DNA of 33,342 nucleotides from Leucobacter sp. OH1287 (lineage in GTDB: Bacteria; Actinomycetota; Actinomycetes; Actinomycetales; Microbacteriaceae), in contig NZ_RQYM01000016.1 of NCBI RefSeq assembly GCF_003859945.1, positions 1 through 33,342 on the forward strand, read 5' to 3'. The position numbers were made by a program, and so were the translations under genes. The first letter of the stretch is position 1. Every line of letters begins with the position of its first letter. Below the pieces are notes generated by a model. The model ran no database searches, was not told where the DNA came from, and saw only the letters and a list, made by a program, of their open reading frames with translations. This document shows positions 1-7,161 of the stretch, piece by piece.

Positions 1-70
1 GGTTATCTCACTCCGAGAGAGTTTGCTCAACAGCAGGTGGCGGGTTGAAAAACTCTAATAACGCCTGGAC

Positions 71-952
71 CTAAAAACGGGCCCCCTCAACCCCAACCTT
101 GTATTCAAGCATTAGCTTGGTTAGGCGGATACCGTCAATCAAGATGATGGTTTTGTAGACCTCTGCTTCACGCTTTGCTTCTTCGGAGAAACGAGAGGTT
201 GTGATGAAAACACCGCGGTCTGCACCACGGCTCGAGAGAGAGCCGAAAAACTGCTGGATTGCCGGGCGGCCAACATGGTTACTGTCAGCGTAGCGCTTGG
301 CTTGAATATAAACCTTATTCAGACCAAGCGCATCCTGCCGGATGACACCGTCGATACCACCGTCACCAGATTTTCCAAGATGTTCACGTTCACCGTGCGG
401 GCCTCCGTATCCCATTGCCCAGAGCAGATCCACCACTGCCTTTTCGAAGAAAGCGGGCGTCCCTTCTTGCAGTTTGCCGCGCAGCTCGGTTTCGATAGAT
501 GCATTGTGGATCCGAGTCAGCTCTATCGCTTGCTCAGTCGGGTCAAAATCAGCCTCCACAGAAACAGAGTCTGGTTGCCTGCTTTCGGCAGATTTCCGCT
601 CTGCGATCTCGTCTTGATATTCCCGCCAGCGCTGCCACTCAAGCATATCTTTCTCACTGTATGCGGTGAGGCCCCTGGCATCAACCGCCAGGCCGTCTTC
701 AGTGATGCGGTACATCCCACGTTTTGGACGTTCCAGCAAACCAGATTTCACCAATCCAGAGCAAGCCCAGTTCATACGGTTGTGGTATCGCGGTTGGCCA
801 CTGGGCACCCTCTCTTCCATTGCCGTTTCGCTCAGCTGTAGGTGCTTTGCCGCGGCAGCGCACAACTGACTAAAGCTACGCACCTCCCCATCAGCCAGCA
901 CCCGAAGTGTTACCGGTCTGAACTCATCAATTGTAGGGACCCGATCAATCAT
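71..952 (-). CDS. Mrr-type restriction endonuclease
   Basis: This protein of 293 residues resembles Mrr, a type IV restriction enzyme that cuts modified DNA. The N-terminal ~100 residues look like the Mrr winged-helix DNA-binding domain. The C-terminal half has the Mrr nuclease core: FFEKAVVDLLWAMGY (Glu170), GDGGIDGVI (Asp201) and VYIQAKR (Gln217, Lys219), which is the D...QxK form of the PD-(D/E)xK fold. The length matches E. coli Mrr (304). I chose the ATG at 952 because homologues begin close to the 'VPTxDEF' segment and AAGG lies about 8 bases upstream. An in-frame TTG at 1012 would add 20 residues but has no good ribosome-binding site. It is transcribed away from the ATPase and the methyltransferase. 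Family assignment is confident; the target modification cannot be read from sequence. Confidence 0.85.
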   Translation of the reverse strand: MIDRVPTIDEFRPVTLRVLADGEVRSFSQLCAAAAKHLQLSETAMEERVPSGQPRYHNRMNWACSGLVKSGLLERPKRGMYRITEDGLAVDARGLTAYSEKDMLEWQRWREYQDEIAERKSAESRQPDSVSVEADFDPTEQAIELTRIHNASIETELRGKLQEGTPAFFEKAVVDLLWAMGYGGPHGEREHLGKSGDGGIDGVIRQDALGLNKVYIQAKRYADSNHVGRPAIQQFFGSLSSRGADRGVFITTSRFSEEAKREAEVYKTIILIDGIRLTKLMLEYKVGVEGARF

Positions 953-1055
953 TACAACGCCTTCATCACTCTCGAATTGCACGGCACATTGCTTATGCTC
1001 CAACAGTTTCAAGAATAGTCTTTACACCCAAACGACACAGAACAAAACCCAGGAA

Positions 1056-1190
1056 GATTCACTTTTTGACCGTCACCGTGGGCTACTTTTTGACCGTCAC
1101 CGTGGGCTACTTTTCGACCGTCACCGACAGTGGCTCACTTTTACTGCGGTTTTGGCTCAATTCCAGATGCGGTTACACAGGCAAGATATC
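1056..1190. repeat. Tandem ~24-base imperfect repeats, IS21-end-like
   Basis: Two 24-base units are identical at 1061-1084 and 1085-1108, with core ttttgaccgtcaccgtgggc. A third unit (from 1109) has one substitution and then diverges. Two weaker units follow, each beginning TGGCTCA (about 1131 and 1154). Repeated transposase-binding units near the ends are a known property of IS21-family elements, so this may be an eroded IS21-type end. No transposase gene is present in the window. The repetition is seen directly; the IS21 link is inference. Confidence 0.55.
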
Positions 1191-1320
1191 CGAAAGTTGC
1201 TGGATGAAATCACCGAAAGTTGCTGGATGAAATCTCCGAAAGTTGCTGGATGAAATCATCGAAAGTTGCTGGATCATCGAAAGTTGCTGGATGAAATCAT
1301 CGAAAGTTGCTGGATGAGGT
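1191..1320. repeat. Six tandem 23-base repeats before the ATPase gene
   Basis: Units start at 1191, 1214, 1237, 1260, 1278 and 1301, with core CGAAAGTTGCTGGATGAAAT. The fourth copy has lost five bases (18 long) and the last copy runs into the -10 region of the downstream gene. Each junction also forms a small inverted repeat (TCATC...GATGA). There are no spacers, so this is not a CRISPR array. The position up to the start codon suggests operator sites for the ATPase gene, but no binding protein can be named. Confidence 0.85.
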
Positions 1321-1331
1321 AGAATTTATAC
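1320..1331 (+). promoter_or_regulatory. Probable -10 of a leaderless ATPase transcript
   Basis: TAGAAT (1320-1325) lies six bases before the ATG at 1332, so a transcript would start at or next to the A of ATG. No Shine-Dalgarno sequence is seen and no good -35 box is present. The expected -35 position is occupied by the tandem repeats, which would fit activator or repressor control through them. Confidence 0.45.
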
Positions 1332-2600
1332 ATGACATCAAAGGAAAGCACTTATCGTTCGCGCGTGATAGATCAAGAGCTTCAGGACTTACTTGCCGCT
1401 GTCGGCGCGATAGTTATTGAAGGCCCGAAGGCTTGTGGAAAGACAGCTACAGCTTCTCGGTATGCGCGCACTGTGGTGAACCTGGATCGTGACGTTAATG
1501 CTCAACTCATGGCAAGCGTATCTCCAAGCGAACTGTTGAAGGGGGAAACTCCAGTTCTGTTGGATGAATGGCAAATAGCACCCCAAATGTGGAATGAAGT
1601 GCGTCATCAAGTTGATGAGCGATCACCCCATAAAGGTCAATTCATTTTGACCGGTAGCTCCACCCCTGACGATGACGCGCGTCGTCATTCTGGCGCAGGG
1701 CGTTTTGCACGTCTCCAGATGCGCCCAATGAGCATTCTCGAACTCGGATTCTCATCAGCACAGGTTTCTTTTTCAGCGCTAATGGCAGGTGAGAAGTGTG
1801 ACGGCCAAGGGGATCCTTTACCTGTAGCTGATTTAGCACGGATCATTGTACGAGGTGGGTGGCCAGGCTCTCTTGAACTTGACGATGCAGCAGCTGCATT
1901 AGTTAACCTTGGATACATTGATCAGATTATCGAGGTAGATATACCGCGCCTAGCTGAACGTCGCCGTGATTCGGTGAAACTCAGACGATTAATGCAGTCC
2001 CTCGCCAGAAGCGTAGGTAATCAGATTTCCGTCTCCAAGTTGGCGAACGAGACCGCGGGAGACTCTGCCACGCTGGATCGCGCAACTGTCGACATTTACC
2101 TTGATGAGCTGACCCGACTGAACATCATCGAGGATCTACCAGCATGGAACACCCATCTACGATCTCGCGCCTCGCTGACAAAGGTTCCGAAACGCATGTT
2201 CATGGATCCCTCTTTAGCTGTTGCCGCTTTAGGCACAGGCACCAATGCTATCTTGAACGATCTAGAGTACATGGGCTTCTTGTTCGAAAACATGGTTGTG
2301 CGTGATTTACGAGTATTGGCCCAGCCTCTCGGCGGTAAAGTATTCTATGCCCGAACACACGACGGAAAAGAAGTTGATGCGGTAGTAGAGCTACGCGACG
2401 GCACCTGGGCGGCATTCGAAGTGAAGTTAGGTGCATCGTGGATTGAATCAGGCGCTCAGAGCCTTTTGAAATTCGCAAGTAACGTCGATAAATCGAAAGC
2501 CGGGGATCCACGTGCACTGGTTGTCATCGTTCCAGATGGCTACGCTTACCAGCGCCCGGACGGAGTAACAGTTTTGCCGTTGTCTGCGTTGGGCGTATGA
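1332..2600 (+). CDS. AAA ATPase, DUF4143 family
   Basis: This 422-residue protein has an N-terminal P-loop ATPase (Walker A GPKACGKT near residues 31-38; Walker B PVLLDEWQ near 75-82; a sensor-like FILTGSS near 103-109). Its C-terminal DUF4143 region ends in a PD-(D/E)xK-like fold (KEVDAVVEL, then AFEVKLG). This is the usual build of the large AAA_14/DUF4143 family, common in accessory regions and of poorly known function. The C-terminal D...ExK resembles a nuclease core but activity is unproven. The ATG at 1332 fits family starts. The gene stands alone between the repeat arrays and the restriction-modification gene, so a defence or mobile-element role is suggested only by location. Confidence 0.85.
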   Translation: MTSKESTYRSRVIDQELQDLLAAVGAIVIEGPKACGKTATASRYARTVVNLDRDVNAQLMASVSPSELLKGETPVLLDEWQIAPQMWNEVRHQVDERSPHKGQFILTGSSTPDDDARRHSGAGRFARLQMRPMSILELGFSSAQVSFSALMAGEKCDGQGDPLPVADLARIIVRGGWPGSLELDDAAAALVNLGYIDQIIEVDIPRLAERRRDSVKLRRLMQSLARSVGNQISVSKLANETAGDSATLDRATVDIYLDELTRLNIIEDLPAWNTHLRSRASLTKVPKRMFMDPSLAVAALGTGTNAILNDLEYMGFLFENMVVRDLRVLAQPLGGKVFYARTHDGKEVDAVVELRDGTWAAFEVKLGASWIESGAQSLLKFASNVDKSKAGDPRALVVIVPDGYAYQRPDGVTVLPLSALGV

Positions 2601-2724
2601 CGGTAAGCTGTCTTCACACACCATTGAGATGAGCTCAACAGGCTTATCTTTCCCCATTTACTCAACCGGAACAAAACCCTGGACACCTAAACTTGTACCC
2701 TTACAAGCCCTGCTGGCGATACAA

Positions 2725-2753
2725 TTGATTCTGGTTTGTTCTGTTTCTATAAA
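2725..2753 (+). promoter_or_regulatory. Promoter of the restriction-modification gene
   Basis: TTGATT (2725-2730) and TATAAA (2748-2753) are separated by exactly 17 bases and match sigma-70-type -35 and -10 consensus at 4/6 and 5/6 positions. Transcription would begin near 2760, just before the leader ORF at 2773. Confidence 0.65.
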
Positions 2754-2772
2754 GCTGCATGGAGGTGTGTTG

Positions 2773-2841
2773 ATGCATCGGTTGACGAAGGAGGAGGCCA
2801 AGGATCACGCATTTCCCCGAAGGAGCGCCGGTGACCATTAA
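2773..2841 (+). CDS. 22-residue leader ORF overlapping the methyltransferase start
   Basis: ATG at 2773 follows GGAGG (2761-2765) at good spacing and opens a 22-residue frame (MHRLTKEEAKDH...) that ends at 2841, 11 bases inside the methyltransferase gene. The peptide is charged and matches no family I know. It has its own ribosome-binding site and overlaps the next start, so it may couple translation of the large enzyme or be the remnant of a lost upstream gene. The methyltransferase also has its own AAGGAG. Confidence 0.35.
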   Translation: MHRLTKEEAKDHAFPRRSAGDH

Positions 2842-5800
2842 TCAGCAAAATCTGAGAGAGGCACTTAGATCCCTTGGATTCGAGGATGATGATCATTTGT
2901 GCGTGGGTAAATTCGGTGACGGATTTAGCGACCACATTATGGTTGATTTCCGTGATCGTCGAATCATTTACCCTCATGCTCTAAAGGTCAATGAGAACCA
3001 GACGACGAACTTTTCCGATAACGAGAACTTTGTTGTTCTAGAATGCGTCTATCGGCTGCTTAGGAAGGGCTACCGCCCGGAGCATCTAGAGCTGGAGAAG
3101 CGTTGGCCGCTTGGTCACACAGCTAAGGGTGGTCGAGCTGACATATGCGTATATGACCCTAGCGGGCAGCGCGTTATCACAATTATTGAGTGTAAGACAG
3201 CGGGTGCGGAGTACAAGAAAGCTCACCGGCAGTTGATTCTTGATGGCGGCCAGCTCTTCACCTACCGCCAACAAGAAGGTTCGGCTCAGTGGTTGTCACT
3301 GTATGCCTCTGATTTTCGTGACGGTGAAGTTATTTACGAGACGGAAGTAATCTCGGCTTTCGATGATCCGCAGAAAGAGAAGCAGGCAGAAAAAGACGGT
3401 ACGATCACTTTGTATCGTGATTCTACATCTGTGGCGACCCTTTTTGCAGTGTGGAAGGAAACCTATGGACAGCAGTTCCAAGGAGATTTGATTTTCAGTC
3501 CAGACTCTAGCGCCTATGACGTCAAAGTGCTGCCGCTGCGCAAGAAGGACCTTAAAGAGTTCTCCCCTGAAGACAATATTGTTAACCGTTTCGAGGAGAT
3601 CCTTCGCCACAACAACGTCTCCGATAAAGAGAACGCTTTTAACAGACTGATTGCCTTGTTTATCTGCAAGCTCGTTGACGAATACGAGAAAACTGAAAAT
3701 GACATAGTCGATTTTCAATATCGCCAAGGTAGCGACACATACGAGTCACTACAAGACCGACTGCAACGCCTGCATCAAGAAGGCATGCAGAAGTTCATGA
3801 AGGAAGAAATCTTCTATATTCCAGCCGATTACCCTGAGCGCTTGTTCAGGAACTACACTAGCGCGAAGCGCAAGAAAGCGATTGAGGATCTTGACCGCAC
3901 CATCAAAATCCTGAAGTTCTATTCGAACAACGATTTTGCTTTCAAAGATGTGCACAACGAGGAGCTATTCTTCCAAAATGGCAAGGTACTCATCGAGGTG
4001 GTTCAACTGTTCGAACGCTACCGCATCGTCTACACTAAGAAGCATCAATTCCTTGGCGACCTGTTCGAACAACTCCTCAACAAAGGGTTCAAGCAAAACG
4101 AAGGCCAATTCTTCACTCCCACGCCAATCACCCGCTTCATATGGGACTGCCTGCCCATGCAAAAGATTGCAGGTAGTGAGGCAGAATCTAAATACCCGCG
4201 CGTCATAGACTACGCTTGTGGCGCCGGGCACTTCCTTACCGAAGCTGTGGAAGCAATCAACGCTTTTCACAACTCGTACGTAGACAACTCGTGGGTGCGC
4301 GATCACATCTTCGGCATCGAGAAAGACTACCGCCTTGCCCGCGTTTCCAAGATTTCACTATTCATGAATGGCGCTGGAGAGGGTATCATTGTTTTCGGTG
4401 ATGGCCTTGACAACAAGCCTGACCAAGGCATCACTCCGGGCAGCTTCGACGTGCTCGTGGCTAATCCACCATACTCGGTAAAAGCCTTCAAACAGCACCT
4501 AGATTTGAAAGATAATCAGTTTGAGCTGCTCGATGCTATTGGTGAGCAGGGCGGCGAAATTGAAGTGCTCTTCGTAGAAAGAATCGCCCAATTACTGAAA
4601 CCTAAAGGAATTGCTGCGGTTATCTTGCCATCCTCGATTCTCAGCAACAACTCCGCCAGCTATAGCGGCGCTCGTCAAGTATTACTGCAAAACTTCCTCA
4701 TCCGCGCCATTGTCCAGTTCGGATCAAAAACCTTCGGCGCGACCGGAACAAACACGATCGTGCTGTTTCTAGAAAAGTACGACGAACCACCGAAACGCGC
4801 CGCTCTTATAGCAGATTCAGTAGAAGCGATTCTGAATGGCACAGATTCTCAGGACTGGGAAGATGCGGCGATCTTTACCGAATACTTGCGTAGTATAGCG
4901 GTCAATGATGACGTCTATCGAACTGCTGTGATTCAACGACAAACATCCTTGAGCGACTTGGCTGATATAGAGTATTTCAAACCTTATCTGAATGATTTCA
5001 ATAAGAGCGAAGAACCAAAGCTAACGAAGCAGCGATCGTTCAAGGCCCTGTCGGCATCCAATCAGGAACAAAGGCTTAAGGCAGTGTTCTACAATTACAT
5101 CCGCCCAATTGAAGCAGAAAAGCTCCGTTATTTTGCACTCACCCGGAAGCAGCATACGCTAGTCATCACTGCTCCTAACGACAACAAAGAGCAGGAAGAG
5201 TTCCTCGGATACAAATGGTCAAACCGCAAAGGCAGCGAAGGTATCAAAATCCAGCGCCCCGGCGGCAAACTCTATAACGAAGCTAACCGTGAAGCCCCAG
5301 ACACGCTCGCAGCAGCAGTGCGTGAATCATTCATTACAGTTCCTGCAATCACCGAAGACAACCAAGCATATGCTTCAGTACTCAGCACTGCAGATATGCT
5401 CGACTTTTCGCGGTCAACGTTTAATTCAGCTATAAAAACTGTCGCAGATAAGTACATTTCGTTCTCTACAAAGTACAGAACGGTCTTTCTTAGTGAACTC
5501 CCTAACCTAACCATCAAGAAAGGTCAAGCGATAACTGCTGATAAAGCTGGAACGGGAACAGTTAAGGTCGTAGCAGGAGGTAAAACATACGCATACCTCA
5601 CTAGCGAAGCGAATCGTGCCGAGAACGTAATTACTGTTAGTGCCTCTGGAGCTAATGCTGGCTACATTAATTACTGGGACGAGCCTATCTTTGCCTCTGA
5701 CTGCACTACTATCCAAGCTAATAATGCCACCACTACTCTCTGGCTTTTCTATTTCTTGAAGTCTATTGAGAATCAAATAATTGATGTCTACCAAAAAGGT

Positions 5801-6022
5801 GCTGCCCAACCACACGTATACCCTTCTGATATCGAGAAAATTCCAGTGCCAGATATTGATTTCAAAACGCAGGAGAAGGTCGTTGCCGCCTGTTCTGCGG
5901 TAGATACAGAGTATGAATCCACACGTATGACTATCGAGATTTACCGCAAGAAGATTCAGAATCTGTTTGCTGAATTAGACGTGCTTGCCACGGGGGGGGG
6001 GACAGCGCCTAAAGCTAGGTGA
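2831..6022 (+). CDS. Fused nuclease / N6-adenine methyltransferase / specificity protein (short form)
   Basis: The gene starts at GTG 2831 after AAGGAG and gives 1063 residues in the frame as read. Domains in order: an HsdR-N-like nuclease region with Asp104 and Glu120-Cys-Lys122 (D...ExK); a helical region; a type I-style N6-adenine methyltransferase with GQFFTP (425-430), the AdoMet motif DYACGAGHFLTEA (460-472) and catalytic NPPY (545-548); and a HsdS-type target-recognition domain (~885-1010, with VVAGGKTYAY, GANAGYINYWDEPIFASDC and YQKGAAQPHVYPSDIEKIPVP) plus a helical spacer. Translation then crosses a G10 run and stops within eight codons. Methylation and cleavage on one chain with HsdS-like recognition fits a type IIG or fused type I-like enzyme. 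One G fewer joins it to the following frame as a 1228-residue protein. Domain calls are secure; the restriction activity is inferred. Confidence 0.9.
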   Translation: MTINQQNLREALRSLGFEDDDHLCVGKFGDGFSDHIMVDFRDRRIIYPHALKVNENQTTNFSDNENFVVLECVYRLLRKGYRPEHLELEKRWPLGHTAKGGRADICVYDPSGQRVITIIECKTAGAEYKKAHRQLILDGGQLFTYRQQEGSAQWLSLYASDFRDGEVIYETEVISAFDDPQKEKQAEKDGTITLYRDSTSVATLFAVWKETYGQQFQGDLIFSPDSSAYDVKVLPLRKKDLKEFSPEDNIVNRFEEILRHNNVSDKENAFNRLIALFICKLVDEYEKTENDIVDFQYRQGSDTYESLQDRLQRLHQEGMQKFMKEEIFYIPADYPERLFRNYTSAKRKKAIEDLDRTIKILKFYSNNDFAFKDVHNEELFFQNGKVLIEVVQLFERYRIVYTKKHQFLGDLFEQLLNKGFKQNEGQFFTPTPITRFIWDCLPMQKIAGSEAESKYPRVIDYACGAGHFLTEAVEAINAFHNSYVDNSWVRDHIFGIEKDYRLARVSKISLFMNGAGEGIIVFGDGLDNKPDQGITPGSFDVLVANPPYSVKAFKQHLDLKDNQFELLDAIGEQGGEIEVLFVERIAQLLKPKGIAAVILPSSILSNNSASYSGARQVLLQNFLIRAIVQFGSKTFGATGTNTIVLFLEKYDEPPKRAALIADSVEAILNGTDSQDWEDAAIFTEYLRSIAVNDDVYRTAVIQRQTSLSDLADIEYFKPYLNDFNKSEEPKLTKQRSFKALSASNQEQRLKAVFYNYIRPIEAEKLRYFALTRKQHTLVITAPNDNKEQEEFLGYKWSNRKGSEGIKIQRPGGKLYNEANREAPDTLAAAVRESFITVPAITEDNQAYASVLSTADMLDFSRSTFNSAIKTVADKYISFSTKYRTVFLSELPNLTIKKGQAITADKAGTGTVKVVAGGKTYAYLTSEANRAENVITVSASGANAGYINYWDEPIFASDCTTIQANNATTTLWLFYFLKSIENQIIDVYQKGAAQPHVYPSDIEKIPVPDIDFKTQEKVVAACSAVDTEYESTRMTIEIYRKKIQNLFAELDVLATGGGTAPKAR

Positions 6023-6518
6023 CCCAAACTACTTCAGTATCCGCTTAGGTAAGCGCGTGCTCGACAAAGACCTTGCGCCTAGCGGTAGCGTACCGGTCTA
6101 TAGTGCGAACGTTACGGAACCTTTCGGCTATCTCGATAAGACGCTCTTCGAAGACTTCTCTATGCCGTCTGTCCTTTGGGGAATTGATGGCGACTGGATG
6201 GTGAACTACCTACCAGCCGATATACCTTTCTACCCCACAGATCATTGCGGGGTTTTGCGCAGCAACTCCGATCTAGTCAATCCGCGCTATTTGGCGCATG
6301 TGCTCGAAGTCGCAGGAAGTCAGGCACGATTCTCTCGAACCTATCGGGCATCTACTGATCGCATTGCTGGACTTACTATTCAAATTCCACCTGCCAATGA
6401 GCAAAACAAAGCGATTGCTCAGGTTATCGAACTTGAGAAACAGATATCCGAACTTGAGAATCATCTTGAAGAGCTTTCAACAAAACGAAGCAAGATCATC
6501 CAGGAGTTTCTCGGCTAG
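5985..6518 (+). CDS. Second target-recognition domain, out of frame downstream of poly-G
   Basis: This frame encodes a second HsdS-type target-recognition domain (KLGDPNYFSIRLGKRV, VPVYSANV, PSVLWGIDGDWMVNY, FYPTDHCGVLR, FSRTYRAS) followed by a terminal coiled-coil-like helix (EQISELENHLEELSTK-like pattern) that pairs specificity subunits. The only possible starts are a TTG at 5985 without a ribosome-binding site, so it is better read as the C-terminal part of the upstream protein, reached when the G-run length shifts by -1 or +2. About 170 residues belong to this part. I list it as a separate frame because that is what the sequence shows. Confidence 0.8.
   Translation: MPRGGGQRLKLGDPNYFSIRLGKRVLDKDLAPSGSVPVYSANVTEPFGYLDKTLFEDFSMPSVLWGIDGDWMVNYLPADIPFYPTDHCGVLRSNSDLVNPRYLAHVLEVAGSQARFSRTYRASTDRIAGLTIQIPPANEQNKAIAQVIELEKQISELENHLEELSTKRSKIIQEFLG
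5992..6001 (+). repeat. Poly-G tract of 10, probable phase-variation switch
   Basis: Ten consecutive G lie inside the coding sequence between two target-recognition domains. In the present length the upstream frame ends at 6022. With nine (or twelve) G the reading frame becomes ...ATGGGQRLKLGDPNYF... and continues to 6518. Runs of this kind mutate by slipped-strand mispairing and are classic contingency loci. A sequencing error in the homopolymer is the main alternative. Confidence 0.8.
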
Positions 6519-6547
6519 TTAAGGCGAGGTTAGCTAGATTTAATGCG

Positions 6548-6575
6548 TTCCGGGTTCAATCCCCGGCGCAGTGTC
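6548..6575 (+). other. tRNA-like T-arm relic, possible attachment-site scar
   Basis: CCGGG-TTCAATC-CCCGG forms a perfect T-arm, but no tRNA 5' half lies upstream: the preceding bases are the end of the restriction-modification gene. It shares CCGGGTTCAAT with the nearby tmRNA 3' end but has the opposite orientation. It may be a leftover of island integration into a tRNA gene. The T-arm is visible; its origin is inferred. Confidence 0.4.
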
Positions 6576-6580
6576 TAAAC

Positions 6581-6624
6581 AAAAAAATTGGTGGGCCCCA
6601 GCGCCGTTGGGATCCCACCAATTT
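6581..6624 (-). terminator. Rho-independent terminator of ssrA
   Basis: Arms AAATTGGTGGG (6585-6595) and CCCACCAATTT (6614-6624) form an 11-bp stem. Read on the minus strand it is followed by seven T (6587-6581), directly downstream of the tmRNA 3' end. Confidence 0.85.
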
Positions 6625-6625
6625 G

Positions 6626-6996
6626 TGGAGCCGCCGGGAATTGAACCCGGGTCCACGTCAACGATTCCATGCCTTCTACGAGTGTAGTTCGTTAAGCGTT
6701 TTGCTCGATCCCGGCTATTGTTACGAACACCTTAGCCGACAGACCCAGCCTCAGTTGAAAGTCCCACTGCGCCCTGAGACGCTACGCAGCAGCAAGTCTT
6801 CTAGGATGACGCCAGCCGTGGGGCGAAGACGAACCCACGGGTGACGGACTTTTTAACCGCCCTGCTTAAGCAGCAAGTGCGAAGTCGGCGCGTTTAGAGT
6901 TTGCACCTATTGTTTGCAAGAGCGTTAACGAGATAACTTGCGTCCTCGACCCGCTTCTCACGGTCTCAAATTGACGTGTCGAAACCGATCGGCCCC
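6626..6996 (-). ncRNA. ssrA: tmRNA
   Basis: Transfer-messenger RNA rescues stalled ribosomes together with SmpB and adds a degradation tag. The 5' end GGGGCCGATCGGTTTCGACA (from 6996) pairs with the 3' acceptor strand CGGCTCC plus discriminator A (6633-6626), giving the seven-pair acceptor stem; the T-arm GGGTTCAATTCCC is next to it. CCA is not encoded. The tag reading frame runs from 6904 to 6866 and encodes ANSKRADFALAA followed by TAA, matching the actinobacterial pattern. Length is 371 bases. smpB lies about 9 kb upstream on the same strand, separated by the peptide operon. Confidence 0.95.
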
Positions 6997-7017
6997 TTAT
7001 CGGGTTGTGGTTTCTTC

Positions 7018-7046
7018 ACATTACTGTGAAATTTTCAAACAACCAA
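7018..7046 (-). promoter_or_regulatory. Possible ssrA promoter
   Basis: On the minus strand TTGGTT (7046-7041) and TAATGT (7023-7018) are 17 bases apart, 22 bases before the mature 5' end, which RNase P would trim. Each box matches consensus at only three positions, so this is weak. Confidence 0.25.
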
Positions 7047-7161
7047 CCGCCAAAACTTAGGCGGTTAACCAGCATAACACAGCAGCAGCTAAAACAGCAA
7101 GCCTTATTTTCCGGCGCCACTCCCCAACCAGGCAGCGGGCTGCAACCCCGTTTGTTAGGGG

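Noticed and set aside
275-841. Long plus-strand open frame opposite the Mrr gene
   Set aside because: It is antisense to a well-recognised family, has no ribosome-binding site and its product resembles nothing.
1056-1320. Possible CRISPR array
   Set aside because: The repeats are directly adjacent without spacers, and there are no cas genes.
2629-2841. 70-codon frame before the methyltransferase
   Set aside because: Its start lies upstream of the predicted promoter and lacks a ribosome-binding site. Only the last 22 codons, from ATG 2773, have one.
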